A stretch of 64,000 nt of DNA from Microbacterium sp. HD4P20 (GCF_019449275.2 NZ_JAHZQZ020000012.1:124001-188000); one strand, 5' to 3'. Shown: positions 33,489 to 42,355, numbered from the stretch's first letter. Notes: a model not told the origin generated them from the letters alone. Translations and numbers: made by a program.

Positions 33489-34541
33489 CTATTGCTCCGC
33501 CGTCAGACCAACGGCGCGGGATGCGTGTTGGATCCACGGGTCGAGAGCCAGCTTGCCGACGGTTTCTCCGTTCTCAAGGCGTGCGAGCACACCGGGGCCG
33601 TCGGCGAGGGGATACACGGTGGGGGTGCCGGGCGGGTAGACGCCTCTCGCTATCAGGTCGTAGATCTCGGTGATGACTGCTCGGTAGATCTGTGGGGCGC
33701 CAGTGGCCAACGCGCCGATGTGCAGTCCTTTGATCTGGGCGTGATGGGTGAAGATCAGGTCGTCGGTGGACACGGTCGCCGGGCCAGACGCTTGGCCGAA
33801 GACGATCACTCTTCCCGTAAAGGGTCTGGCGACGGTCAAGCTCGTGCGCAACGTGCTTCGCCCGATGGACTCCAGCACGAGATCGACTCTTCCGACGCGG
33901 TGCAGGACCTCCTCAGCAAGGTCCGGTCGTCGCCCGTCTATGACGTCGCCGGCTCCGAGTTGCCGCACCGTGTCGTGCTTTTCGGGGGAGGCGGTGGCGA
34001 TCACTCGTGCTCCGAAGTGTCGTGCGAGCCTAACGGCGGCCTGCCCGACGCCGCCGGCTGCCGCGTGGACCAGCACTGTCTCACCCTCTTGCACTTCGCC
34101 CAAGGGGCGAAGAGCGGCCAGGGCGGTCGCCCAGTTCAGGACGAGGCCGAGGGCAGCGGCATCCGTCCAGCCCTGCGGGACTCCGTGCACGGAAGACGCG
34201 GGCATCAGCATGTACTGCGCGAAAGCGCCGGCTCCGGTCCCGACGACGTGCGTTCCCGTCGGCAGAGGGTGGGCGATGCCGGATCCGATCCCGACGATCT
34301 CCCCGGCGGCTTCGAACCCGGCTGTGTACGGGGCAGCAGGTCCGCCCTGGTAGAGGCCGCGGCTCTGCGACACGTCCGCATAGTTCAATCCCGCTGCGCC
34401 GACGCGGATCAAATAGTCGTGTGGCCCCGGGGTGGGGCACGGCAGCTCGGCCAAGGTGAGATCCGCAGGTCCACGGAGTGAGTGCTGCACCAGCGCCGTC
34501 ATCGACGTCGCGTGCTCAGGGCTCGTCTGGAGGCTGTTCAT
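33489..34541 (-). CDS. Quinone oxidoreductase-like medium-chain dehydrogenase/reductase
   Basis: A 350-residue zinc-free MDR protein of the QOR type: GLNYADVSQSRGLYQGG, the NADPH fold ETVLVHAAAGGVGQAAVRLARHFGARVIATAS, and the GRVIVFGQASGP block. It reduces quinones or enones with NADPH and is often a stress or detoxification gene. No structural Cys cluster is present. The ATG follows a possible -10 by six bases, so the mRNA may be leaderless. The upstream merR gene on the same strand is a likely activator. It ends 43 bases before lacI, so some lacI transcription may come from here. Confidence 0.88.
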   Translation of the reverse strand: MNSLQTSPEHATSMTALVQHSLRGPADLTLAELPCPTPGPHDYLIRVGAAGLNYADVSQSRGLYQGGPAAPYTAGFEAAGEIVGIGSGIAHPLPTGTHVVGTGAGAFAQYMLMPASSVHGVPQGWTDAAALGLVLNWATALAALRPLGEVQEGETVLVHAAAGGVGQAAVRLARHFGARVIATASPEKHDTVRQLGAGDVIDGRRPDLAEEVLHRVGRVDLVLESIGRSTLRTSLTVARPFTGRVIVFGQASGPATVSTDDLIFTHHAQIKGLHIGALATGAPQIYRAVITEIYDLIARGVYPPGTPTVYPLADGPGVLARLENGETVGKLALDPWIQHASRAVGLTAEQ

Positions 34542-34547
34542 ATGGGG

Positions 34548-34553
34548 ACGCTA
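34548..34553 (-). promoter_or_regulatory. Possible -10 of a leaderless oxidoreductase transcript
   Basis: TAGCGT on the minus strand, six bases before the ATG; no good Shine-Dalgarno sequence is present. A -35 candidate (TTGACC) is 21 bases further upstream, an elongated spacing compatible with MerR activation. Confidence 0.35.
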
Positions 34554-34555
34554 CG

Positions 34556-34577
34556 ACGTTCACGCCGGCGTCAAGGT
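34556..34577. promoter_or_regulatory. Palindrome between -35 and -10, candidate MerR operator
   Basis: Two 11-base arms (ACGTTCACGCC and GGCGTCAAGGT), 9 of 11 positions symmetric, between the promoter elements of the oxidoreductase gene and touching the merR stop. MerR-family activators bind dyads in such spacers. Confidence 0.45.
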
Positions 34578-34945
34578 CAACCGTGTCGCTCGACTTCCCC
34601 TCCGCCCACGAGGAGGTCGTCGAGCGCAGACAGCTGTGCGGTGAGTCGCGCGACCCGCGCCGCGACCCGCTCCCGATAGAGCTGGACCTCCGCCCGCAGA
34701 GCGTCCGGCAGGCGAGTCGCGGGCTGTGTCGAGCCGGTGGGATCGCACAGCATCCGTTGGATCAGGGCAGTGGGCAGACCGGATTCGAGCAGCGAGCGAA
34801 CGACGAGGACGCGGTCGACCGTGGCAGCACAGTAGTCGCGATATCCGTTCGCACAGCGGCCGGGCTGAATCAGCCCCTCTTCCTCATAGAACCGCAACGA
34901 TCTTGCGGTTGCGCCGGTGACCCGAGCCGCCTCGCCAATCTGCAC
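34577..34945 (-). CDS. MerR-family transcriptional regulator
   Basis: A 122-residue MerR protein: winged helix QIGEAARVTGATARSLRFYEEEGLIQPGRCANGYRDY at the N-terminus, then a coiled-coil dimerisation helix (about residues 75-115). The CadR/CueR Cys or His metal ligands are not apparent, so it may sense redox or an organic compound. GTG is the preferred start, with GGGG upstream and a normal MerR N-terminus; longer in-frame starts add about 48 unlikely residues. It lies just upstream of the quinone oxidoreductase on the same strand. Confidence 0.85.
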   Translation of the reverse strand: MQIGEAARVTGATARSLRFYEEEGLIQPGRCANGYRDYCAATVDRVLVVRSLLESGLPTALIQRMLCDPTGSTQPATRLPDALRAEVQLYRERVAARVARLTAQLSALDDLLVGGGEVERHG

Positions 34946-35117
34946 ACCCCGGTCAACGCCGCCCGAAGCGACCTTCTTCCCGCGTATATGCAGAATCGAC
35001 GCGCGGGTGCGTGGGACGGTGGCCTCACCGGTGTTCACGGCCGAGCTCCGTGCCGAACGCGGCTGGATCCCCCTGGGTCCGAACTCCATCCACGCTGCTG
35101 CTCAGTCTCCTCATGAG

Positions 35118-35147
35118 TTGACAGTTGACCTTCTTCGCTTCTATGGT
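35118..35147 (+). promoter_or_regulatory. Promoter of the fructan/difructose operon
   Basis: TTGACA, 18 bases, TATGGT, near consensus. The predicted start falls in the tandem operator. Confidence 0.7.
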
Positions 35148-35151
35148 GTGT

Positions 35152-35177
35152 GCCAAGACGTTTTGCCAAGACGTTTT
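35152..35177. promoter_or_regulatory. Tandem LacI-type operator, two perfect 13-bp direct repeats
   Basis: GCCAAGACGTTTT occurs twice head to tail. Each unit holds the CG-centred pseudo-palindrome CAAGACGTTTTG (second copy ends TTTTC). It overlaps the start of transcription, and the LacI encoded at the operon's end is the likely ligand. Confidence 0.7.
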
Positions 35178-35233
35178 CGCAAACCGATTTGGCGCGCGAG
35201 CCAAGAGACAGTCTGCTGACGGGAGATGGAGTG

Positions 35234-36547
35234 ATGGAGCTTCGCAAGAATCACAGAGGGGGACGGCGCCTGGGCGCGATCGCTGCGGCATCCGCGGCGG
35301 CGCTCGCGCTGACCGCATGCGGCGCCGGCGTCGGCGGGACGACGTCGTCGGGCGACGACACGTTGACCGTCGTCGTCGAGGGAGGGGGACTGGCCGAGCT
35401 GCAGCCGATCGCCGACCTCTACGAGGAGGAGACGGGCACCTCCGTCACACTGGTCGAACTGCCGTACGCCGGCCTGTACGACCGCATCTCATCCGAGCTT
35501 CAGGCCGGAAGTCCCTCCTTCGACGTGGCGGCGCTGGACGCCATCTGGCTCCCGGCCTTCGCGGAGGGCCTCGCACCGATCGACGACCTCTTCTCGGCCG
35601 AAGTGGAGGGCGACCTCTTCGAGGGGCTGCTCTCCGAAGCTCAGGTCGACGGGGCATACGTGGGAATGCCGGTCTGGACGAACTCGGAGATCCTCTACTA
35701 CCGGACTGATCTGTTCGAGGATCCGGAGAACACGTCGAGCTTCGCCGCGGAGTACGGTTACGAACTCGCCCCGCCGACGACGTGGGACCAGTACCGCGAC
35801 ATCTCGGAGTTCTTCACGCGCGACACGGACGGCGACGGAGTGGTCGATCTGTATGGCACCGACGTCAAGGGCGCAGTCGAGACCGAGTGGCTCGCCACGG
35901 TGTCGCAAGCGGGCGAGGAGCACATGGTGCTCGACACCGAATCGGGAGAGGTCACGATTGATGACCAGGCACACAAAGAGGCGCTCGACTTCTACGTCAG
36001 CCTGCTGCCGTACGCGCCATCTGGGGCGGCGCAGCTTGACTGGGCCGGCGCGCAGAATCTGTTCTACCAAGGCAATCTGGCGATGATGCGATTCTGGGGG
36101 CACGCCTATCGGCAGACTCCCGACGACTCGCCGGTCAAGGACAGCATCGGCGTTGCACCGATGATCGGCGGTCCGGGGGGAGTGGCTGGGGTGCCGGGTG
36201 CGTGGTACCTGTCGGTTCCGGCGACCGGCTCGAAGCAGGATGCCGCCAAGGACTTCATCGCCTTCGCCTACGAGCACAACGAGCTGTCGGCGGACTCATC
36301 GCTCGGGCTCGTCGCGCGCAAGAGCGCCTTCGAGGCGATGGCCGGCGAGCCTGGCTTCGAGAACTACCCGGCGCTGCTCGAGACCCTCGAAGCGCCGCAG
36401 AGCCTGCCGCGGCCGGCATCTGCAAACTGGCAGGAGATCGTGGACTCGGTTCTCATCCCGCTGCTGCAGAAGGCGGTCGAGCCAGGAGCAGACACCGCGG
36501 CGCTGCTCAGCGAGGCCAAGTCTCAGATCGAAGCGATTGTCGAGTAA
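35234..36547 (+). CDS. Sugar ABC transporter substrate-binding lipoprotein (family 1)
   Basis: A 437-residue lipoprotein: basic N-terminus, hydrophobic stretch and lipobox LTAC, then a family-1 sugar-binding domain (VVVEGGGLAELQPIADLYEEETG, FDVAALDAIWLPAFAEGL, MPVWTNSEILYYRTDLFE). GGGAGATGGAGTG precedes the ATG. It would capture a di- or oligosaccharide outside the cell. Operon context (GH91 and GH32 enzymes without export signals) suggests difructose anhydride or short inulin oligomers. Confidence 0.9.
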   Translation: MELRKNHRGGRRLGAIAAASAAALALTACGAGVGGTTSSGDDTLTVVVEGGGLAELQPIADLYEEETGTSVTLVELPYAGLYDRISSELQAGSPSFDVAALDAIWLPAFAEGLAPIDDLFSAEVEGDLFEGLLSEAQVDGAYVGMPVWTNSEILYYRTDLFEDPENTSSFAAEYGYELAPPTTWDQYRDISEFFTRDTDGDGVVDLYGTDVKGAVETEWLATVSQAGEEHMVLDTESGEVTIDDQAHKEALDFYVSLLPYAPSGAAQLDWAGAQNLFYQGNLAMMRFWGHAYRQTPDDSPVKDSIGVAPMIGGPGGVAGVPGAWYLSVPATGSKQDAAKDFIAFAYEHNELSADSSLGLVARKSAFEAMAGEPGFENYPALLETLEAPQSLPRPASANWQEIVDSVLIPLLQKAVEPGADTAALLSEAKSQIEAIVE

Positions 36548-36578
36548 GAGAACGGTCGGGTGCACGGAGGACACTGAC

Positions 36579-37568
36579 GTGACGACGACGAATCCGAGCA
36601 CCTCCGGTGGGGCGGCTGCGGTCGCCCCACCGGAGGTGGCTCGCAAGCCACAGGGCCGAACGTCACGCCCGGAGCGGCGGACGATCAGCGATCGACGGTT
36701 CGCGTTCCTGCTCATGCTCCCAGCCGCGCTCTTCCTCGGGGCCTTCGTGGTGTGGCCACTCGTCCGGTTCGTGTACGACAGCTTCTTCGAGATCTCGCCG
36801 TTCGCGGGCGCACCGCGGACATTCGTCGGATTCGACAACTACTTCACGGCGTTCGCCTCCGAGGCGTTCCAGAACGCCTCGGTTCGAACGAGCGTCTACA
36901 CCCTGATCGTGGTTGCAGCGGAGTTCACGCTGGGACTGGCTGTCGCGCTCCTGTTCAGCGCACTCGGTCATCGCTCCACAGTGTTCCGCACGCTTTTCAT
37001 GTACCCGCTCATGATCGCTCCCGTGGTGGCCGGTCTGCTCTGGCGATTCCTGCTGATCGACAACTTCGGAATCATCAACGAGCTCTTGTTCCGCGCAGGC
37101 CTCATCTCCAGTCCCGACCAGATCCAATGGCTCAGCGACCCGAACATCGCCCTGTTCTCCGTCGCGATCCCCGACATCTGGCTGACCACGTCTTTCATCA
37201 CGCTGGTGCTGTTCGCCGGGCTGCAGAACATCCCCGGCGAGGTGATCGAGGCCGCGCGGATCGACGGCGCCCGCTACCCGCGCCTGCTGTTCAGCATCAT
37301 CATCCCGCTGCTGCGTCCGGTGATCGCGGTGGCCCTTATAGTCCGTGGCATTGATGCGGCACGGGCGTTCGACATCATCCTCATCCAGACCGACGGCGGC
37401 CCCCAGGGCAGCACGACCACGCTCAGCCTGCTGATCTATCGCACGATGACCCGGTTCGGTGACCCGGGCCTGGCCAGTGCGATGGGAACTGTCTACCTGA
37501 TCGTGATGCTGGTCGTTGCCGTGGCGGCGATCATGCTGATCTGGCGACCCGGAAGCAGTGCACGATGA
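36579..37568 (+). CDS. Sugar ABC transporter permease (MalF type)
   Basis: A 329-residue membrane protein with six hydrophobic segments and the EAA loop IPGEVIEAARIDGARYPRLLFSIIIPLLRPVI. The N-terminal 40 residues are Pro/Ala-rich and cytoplasmic. GTG is taken as the start because GGAGG lies eight bases upstream. It forms the translocation channel with the next gene product. No ATPase is encoded in this operon, so a shared MsiK-type ATPase elsewhere is probable, as is common in actinobacteria. Confidence 0.92.
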   Translation: MTTTNPSTSGGAAAVAPPEVARKPQGRTSRPERRTISDRRFAFLLMLPAALFLGAFVVWPLVRFVYDSFFEISPFAGAPRTFVGFDNYFTAFASEAFQNASVRTSVYTLIVVAAEFTLGLAVALLFSALGHRSTVFRTLFMYPLMIAPVVAGLLWRFLLIDNFGIINELLFRAGLISSPDQIQWLSDPNIALFSVAIPDIWLTTSFITLVLFAGLQNIPGEVIEAARIDGARYPRLLFSIIIPLLRPVIAVALIVRGIDAARAFDIILIQTDGGPQGSTTTLSLLIYRTMTRFGDPGLASAMGTVYLIVMLVVAVAAIMLIWRPGSSAR

Positions 37569-38401
37569 ATCCTCTCGAAACACGAGGGAAGAGCCGCATT
37601 CTCCTGTGGCTTCTCCTGGCGACGACCCTCGTCCTCTACGGGTTCCCCTTCATCTATCTCCTGCTGACGTCGTTCAAAGCACCGCTGGACGCGATCGCAG
37701 TCCCGCCGACCGTGCTGCCCGAGCGGTGGACGCTCGAGAATTACGTGTCGGCGCTCTCGAGATCGGGCGTGCCGGCCGCACTGGTGAACAGTGTCGTGAC
37801 CGCCGTCATCTCCACCGTCCTTTCGCTGGTGCTCGCGGTTCCGGCTGCGTACGCGATCACCCGATTCCGCACCCCGAGCGGCCGCGTGTTCATTGTGGCC
37901 GCCCTCGTCACGCGGATGGTTCCGACGATCGCGATCGGCGCGCCTCTCATCGAGATCATGCGCACCCTCGGGATCACCGACACATCGTTCGGCCTTGCGC
38001 TGGCCCACACCACCATCTCGCTGCCGTTGTCGATCTGGTTGATGGCGAGCTTCTTCGAGGCGGTGCCCGATGAACTCGATGAGGCGGCCAAGGTCGACGG
38101 ATGCAGCCGGCTTCGGGCCTTGTGGAGCGTCGTCCTTCCCGTCGTCACTGGAGGTCTGGCCGTCACGGCGATTTTCGCGTTCCTCGCGTCGTGGAACGAG
38201 TTCCTCTTCGCTCTACTCCTCACGTCCGTTCGCGCGCAGACGACACCCGTCGTCATCGCCAACTTCCAGAGTCAGTTCGGCTTGGACTGGGGAGGAATGA
38301 CGGCTCTCGCTGCCGTCTACTCCATTCCCGTCATCCTGCTCACCCTGTTCCTCCAGCGGCACATCGTCGCAGGCCTCACGCTCGGCGCCGTCAAGGGCTG
38401 A
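37565..38401 (+). CDS. Sugar ABC transporter permease (MalG type)
   Basis: A 278-residue permease, partner of the preceding MalF-type protein: FPFIYLLLTSFKAPLDA at the first membrane segment, the coupling loop VPDELDEAAKVDGCSRLRALWSVVLPVV, and FLASWNEFLFALLLT. Its ATG overlaps the upstream stop (ATGA). The GH91 gene starts 12 bases after it. Confidence 0.93.
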   Translation: MNPLETRGKSRILLWLLLATTLVLYGFPFIYLLLTSFKAPLDAIAVPPTVLPERWTLENYVSALSRSGVPAALVNSVVTAVISTVLSLVLAVPAAYAITRFRTPSGRVFIVAALVTRMVPTIAIGAPLIEIMRTLGITDTSFGLALAHTTISLPLSIWLMASFFEAVPDELDEAAKVDGCSRLRALWSVVLPVVTGGLAVTAIFAFLASWNEFLFALLLTSVRAQTTPVVIANFQSQFGLDWGGMTALAAVYSIPVILLTLFLQRHIVAGLTLGAVKG

Positions 38402-38412
38402 GCAGCCGCGTC

Positions 38413-39777
38413 ATGAACGGAAACTCAATGCTCAGCAACAACCGCTACGACGTCACGGAGTGGCCGCACGGTGATCCTTTCGACGACATCGGCGAGGTGA
38501 TCAACAGCATCATCGCTGACGTCAGAGGACGGCAGGCAACCGGCTCCGTGCGCGACGGCGGGAAGCCGGGAGCCGTGATCTACATCCCACCAGGGGATTA
38601 CCGCCTGCGAACCCCGGCGGTGATCGACATCAGCTTCCTGAGGATCGAGGGCGCGGGGCACGGTTTCAGCTCATCGAGCATCCGCTTCAACGTGCCGGAG
38701 GAGGAGTGGTCGGGACTACACGAGCTGTGGCCCGGCGGCAGCCGGATCCTCGTGGATCTTCCGGCACAGGAAGGACGCGACGAGTCCGAGGGCGCAGCCT
38801 TCCTCATCGACCGAAGCGGAAACCCGCGGATCAGTTCCGTCGAGTTCTCGAACTTCTGTATCGACGGACTTCACTTCACCGGAGAGGGAACGGGCGGCAA
38901 TCCGGAGAACTCCTACGTGAACGGCAAGACCGGCATCTACGTCGCGAGCGCGAATGACTCCTTCCGAGTCAACGAGATGGGCTTCGTCTACCTCGAGCAC
39001 GCTCTCACGATCTACAACGCGGACGCGCTCTCGATCCACGACAACTTCATCGCCGAATGTGGAAGCGGCATCGAGCTGCGTGGATGGGGCCAGGCGTCGA
39101 AGATCACAGACAACCTGATCGGGGCCGGTTGCAACGGTCACTCGGTCTACGCCGAGAACCATGGCGGGCTCCTGATCACCGCGAACAATGTCTTCCCGCG
39201 GGGCGGGAGCAGCGTGCGCCTCAAGGGCGTGACGCGTTCGAGCGTGACGAACAACCGCCTGCACTCCTTCTACCCGGGGATGGTCGTGCTCGAAGCCAAC
39301 AGCTCTGAGAATCTCGTGGCCACGAACCACTTCCTGCGCGATCACGAACCCTGGACACCGTTTTTCGGCGTCGACAACGGGCTCGACGACCTGTTCGGTC
39401 TCCTCACTGTCGCCGGCAGCAACAACTCGGTCATCGGAAACCATTTCTCCGCGCTGGTCGAACGGCAGAGCATCCGTCCACCGGGCGTTCCCCCCGTGAT
39501 CATCCGACTCCTCTCGGGCAGTGGGAACTACGTATCGAGCAACCACTTCGTCGGGATGGATGTCGACGCCACGGCAAAAGATTCGTGCTTCGAAGCGCAA
39601 GTCGACGCTCTCCTGGCGATCGACGATTCGAAGACGCTTGCGGTGATGGCCGTCGTGGTCGACCCCGCCGCGACCGGAAACACCATTCTGGATTCCGGCA
39701 GATCTGACCAGGTCTCCCTCGACCCGTCGGTCAACGCGTTCAGGCCGACACCATCCTTCGCGTCGACGGGGGAGTGA
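38413..39777 (+). CDS. GH91 enzyme: difructose anhydride hydrolase or inulin fructotransferase
   Basis: A 454-residue right-handed beta-helix protein that closely follows the inulin fructotransferase/DFA-III hydrolase family: YDVTEWPHGDPFDDIGEVINSIIADV, PGAVIYIPPGDYRLRTPAVIDISFLRIEGAGHGF, IELRGWGQASKITDNLIGAG and VYAENHGGLLITANNVFPRGGSS. Secreted inulin fructotransferases have a signal peptide; this one has none (MNGNSMLSNNRYDVTEW) and sits behind a sugar importer. That favours the intracellular hydrolase, which opens difructose anhydride to inulobiose. Sequence alone does not separate the two activities or DFA I from DFA III. The ATG follows the permease gene directly with little ribosome site. 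Confidence 0.85.
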   Translation: MNGNSMLSNNRYDVTEWPHGDPFDDIGEVINSIIADVRGRQATGSVRDGGKPGAVIYIPPGDYRLRTPAVIDISFLRIEGAGHGFSSSSIRFNVPEEEWSGLHELWPGGSRILVDLPAQEGRDESEGAAFLIDRSGNPRISSVEFSNFCIDGLHFTGEGTGGNPENSYVNGKTGIYVASANDSFRVNEMGFVYLEHALTIYNADALSIHDNFIAECGSGIELRGWGQASKITDNLIGAGCNGHSVYAENHGGLLITANNVFPRGGSSVRLKGVTRSSVTNNRLHSFYPGMVVLEANSSENLVATNHFLRDHEPWTPFFGVDNGLDDLFGLLTVAGSNNSVIGNHFSALVERQSIRPPGVPPVIIRLLSGSGNYVSSNHFVGMDVDATAKDSCFEAQVDALLAIDDSKTLAVMAVVVDPAATGNTILDSGRSDQVSLDPSVNAFRPTPSFASTGE

Positions 39778-41018
39778 TCGTGCGACCGGTTGTGCATTTC
39801 ACCGCGGAATCCGGCTGGATCAACGATCCGCACGGCATCACGTTCCGCGACGGTGGCTATCACGTGTTCTTCCAGTACGTGCCGGGCCAGACGGTGTGGG
39901 GTCCGGCCTGCCACTGGGGCCACGCTGTGGGCAAGGACTTGTTGTCGCTGCGGGAGGACACGATCGCCATTGCGCCCGGTGACGGCGACGGCGGCATCTG
40001 GACGGGCTCGCTGGTCACGGATGGCGCGGGCCGCGCGCGCGTGTTCTACACGTCGACCTCGGCCCCGGACTACGGCATCGGACGAATCCGGACTGCCACG
40101 CCGGGAGACGACGAGTGGCACAACTGGCACAAGGGGAACTTCGTCGCGGACGCTCCGCCCGATCTGGACCTCCTCGCCTACCGCGACCCGTTCCTGCGTC
40201 GGGAAGGCGAAACGTGGCGGATGTTCGTCGGCGCCGGCCTCACCGATGGTACGGCGATGGCGCTCTCGTACACCTCGGAAGACCTCGATCGCTGGGAGTA
40301 CGCGGGGGTCGCACTGCAGCGCTCGACGTCCAAGACCGAACCGGTCTGGATGGGGGCACTTTGGGAGTGTCCGCAGATCTTCGAACTCGATGGACGTGCG
40401 GTGATGGTGTCATCGGTGTGGGACGCTGATGTCCTTCACTATGCCGGGTACGCCGTCGGCAGGTACGACGACGGCGTCTTCCAGGCTGAATCGTGGGGTC
40501 GCCTGACCTTCGGGAAGAGCTACTACGCGCCGTCCCTGTTCACAGATGCCGAGGGGCGTCCCTGCCTGCTGTTCTGGATGAGGGGCGTCGGCGATCCCGC
40601 GGCGGGATGGGAGGGCGCGCATAGCGTGCCGTATATCCTCTCCCTCGACGACGACCGGTTGGTCGCTCAGCCTCACGCGGACGTCGCGGAGCATCGGCGA
40701 CCGGGCCTAGGCGGACGGACTGTGGCGGGGCTGGCAGCCGACATCGAGTGGCGTGCCGCCGACAGTGGCACGCTGACGATCGAATCCGGTGCGGATGCCG
40801 CGGTCACGATCGTCCGCGACGGAGACATGCTTCACGTCCGTAGGTCCGGTGAACAGTCGACCACTCCAGTTTCAGGTGACGTGCGAGTCATCATGGACGG
40901 ACCCGTGCTGGAAGTGTCGTCCGCTGCCGGACTGTTCGGTGCCTCCATCCGGCCCGCCGGAGTCGACCTGACCGTGACAGCGACGGCCGGAGAGCTCGAT
41001 GTCTTTCCCCTCGTCTGA
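39774..41018 (+). CDS. GH32 beta-fructofuranosidase, cytosolic
   Basis: A 414-residue GH32 enzyme: nucleophile motif WINDPHG (Asp18), transition-state Asp138 in YRDPF, and acid/base Glu198 in WECPQIF, all intact. The five-bladed propeller is followed by a beta-sandwich tail. There is no signal peptide. It would split inulobiose or short fructans to fructose, completing the GH91 step. The GTG start overlaps the GH91 stop (GTGA); a second GTG two codons later is also possible. A kinase remnant follows immediately in the same frame. Confidence 0.92.
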   Translation: MIVRPVVHFTAESGWINDPHGITFRDGGYHVFFQYVPGQTVWGPACHWGHAVGKDLLSLREDTIAIAPGDGDGGIWTGSLVTDGAGRARVFYTSTSAPDYGIGRIRTATPGDDEWHNWHKGNFVADAPPDLDLLAYRDPFLRREGETWRMFVGAGLTDGTAMALSYTSEDLDRWEYAGVALQRSTSKTEPVWMGALWECPQIFELDGRAVMVSSVWDADVLHYAGYAVGRYDDGVFQAESWGRLTFGKSYYAPSLFTDAEGRPCLLFWMRGVGDPAAGWEGAHSVPYILSLDDDRLVAQPHADVAEHRRPGLGGRTVAGLAADIEWRAADSGTLTIESGADAAVTIVRDGDMLHVRRSGEQSTTPVSGDVRVIMDGPVLEVSSAAGLFGASIRPAGVDLTVTATAGELDVFPLV

Positions 41019-41285
41019 GAACGGGCATCCGTCAGTGCGACCTGCGACGCGGGAGATACGTTCATGACTGCGCTGATCGACGCGGTCCTCAACGAGGCCC
41101 CGCGCGCGGCGGACGAGACCGCTCTGCGCCGGATGGGCGCCCACGCAGCGGCCGCAGCCGCGATCACGGTGCAACGCGCCGGCGCTGACCTGCCGTACCG
41201 GCGCGACATCGTGGCCACGGGCGCGGATCTCTCCGTGAGCGGGTCGCCGCGTGCCCACGTGGTACGAAGGGAGAAGCACCCATGA
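41019..41285 (+). pseudogene. C-terminal remnant of a PfkB-type sugar kinase (fructokinase-like)
   Basis: In the same frame directly after the GH32 stop, translation gives about 88 residues that match only the end of PfkB kinases: a signature-2-like CDAGDTFMTALIDAVL (normally xGAGDTFxAALL, with the catalytic Asp) and then MGAHAAAAAAITVQRAGADLPYR, the usual last helix and tail. The N-terminal two thirds are missing. An ATG inside the signature (41064) with GGGAGATACGTTC upstream could still express a 73-residue fragment, whose TGA overlaps the lacI ATG. The simplest reading is an internal deletion of an operon fructokinase. Fructose phosphorylation must then depend on another kinase. Confidence 0.7.
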
Positions 41286-42355
41286 GAACGGAGAGCCGTG
41301 TGACGCGCAAACAGGTGGGGATCCGCGACGTCGCCGCGGCCGCCGGCGTGTCGGTCACGACCGTCTCGCACGTGCTCAATGACACTCCGCACACGCGGAC
41401 GAGCGAAGAGACGAGAACGCGTGTGAAGGAGGCCGCCGCGAACCTCGGGTACAAGCCGAATCGGCTCGCGCGAGGCCTCCGTACCCAGGCGTCGGGCATG
41501 GTCGGGCTCATCACCGAAGAGATCGCCATCACTCCCTACGCCGGCCGGATCATCCAGGGCGCGCAAGAGGCGGCGGCCGAGCGCGGCCTCACCCTCGCGA
41601 TCATCAACTCGGCATTGAACCCGGCGCCCGACATTGAACCGCAGCTGCTGCGAGCCCTGATGGACCGCCAAGCCGACGGCTTCATCTACGCGACCGTCTA
41701 TCACGACGAAGTCGTGGTGCCGGAAGAGATGCACGCCTCGCCGGCTGTGCTCATCGGTGCGCGCGACCGCGACGGCGACATCCCTTCCGTGATGCCCGAT
41801 GAGCGGGCCGGTGCCGCATCGGTCGTCGACATGCTTCTCGCAGCCGGCCACAAGAGGATCGCCTATGCAGCGACGTCGGTGGACGTGCCCGCGACCCGAG
41901 GGCGTATCGCCGGATACCGCGAACGTATGATCGCAGCGGGACGATTCGAAGATCGGCTGGTCGTCGAAGCCGAGGCGGAGGCATCCGGCGGCTACCGGGC
42001 CGCGATGGCGCTGCTGAACCATGGCGCTGCGCCGCCGCAGCGACCCACGGCGCTGTTCTGCTACAACGACCGGATGGCGATGGGTGCCTACCGGGCGGCG
42101 GCCGAGCTCGGCCTCTCCATCCCGCGTGATCTGTCGATCGTCGGTTTCGACGATCAGGCGCCGATCCCCTACAGCCTGTACCCAGAACTGACCACTGTCG
42201 CACTTCCTCACTACGAGATGGGCGCCTGGGCGGTGGAGACGCTGTCGGCGCTCGTTGAGGGAAAGGGCGAGTACCGGCTGCTAGGTGCCCACTCCACGCT
42301 GCTCGCGTGCCCCATCGTGCACCGCGGATCTGTCGCCCCACCGGCAGCCACGTAG
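41282..42355 (+). CDS. LacI-family regulator of the fructan/difructose operon
   Basis: A 357-residue LacI protein: VGIRDVAAAAGVSVTTVSHVLNDTPHTRTS helix-turn-helix near residues 12-40, hinge YKPNRLARGLR, binding-protein core and SIVGFDDQ. It is the last gene of the operon and overlaps the kinase remnant by ATGA. The tandem CAAGACGTTTTG operator at the operon promoter is its likely target, giving autoregulation. The inducer is probably a fructose disaccharide or DFA. Confidence 0.92.
   Translation: MRTESRVTRKQVGIRDVAAAAGVSVTTVSHVLNDTPHTRTSEETRTRVKEAAANLGYKPNRLARGLRTQASGMVGLITEEIAITPYAGRIIQGAQEAAAERGLTLAIINSALNPAPDIEPQLLRALMDRQADGFIYATVYHDEVVVPEEMHASPAVLIGARDRDGDIPSVMPDERAGAASVVDMLLAAGHKRIAYAATSVDVPATRGRIAGYRERMIAAGRFEDRLVVEAEAEASGGYRAAMALLNHGAAPPQRPTALFCYNDRMAMGAYRAAAELGLSIPRDLSIVGFDDQAPIPYSLYPELTTVALPHYEMGAWAVETLSALVEGKGEYRLLGAHSTLLACPIVHRGSVAPPAAT

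Noticed and set aside
41064..41285. A normal 73-residue gene starting at the ATG with a ribosome site
   Set aside because: The PfkB signature continues upstream of that ATG in frame to the GH32 stop, so it is better explained as a kinase remnant, though the fragment may still be translated.
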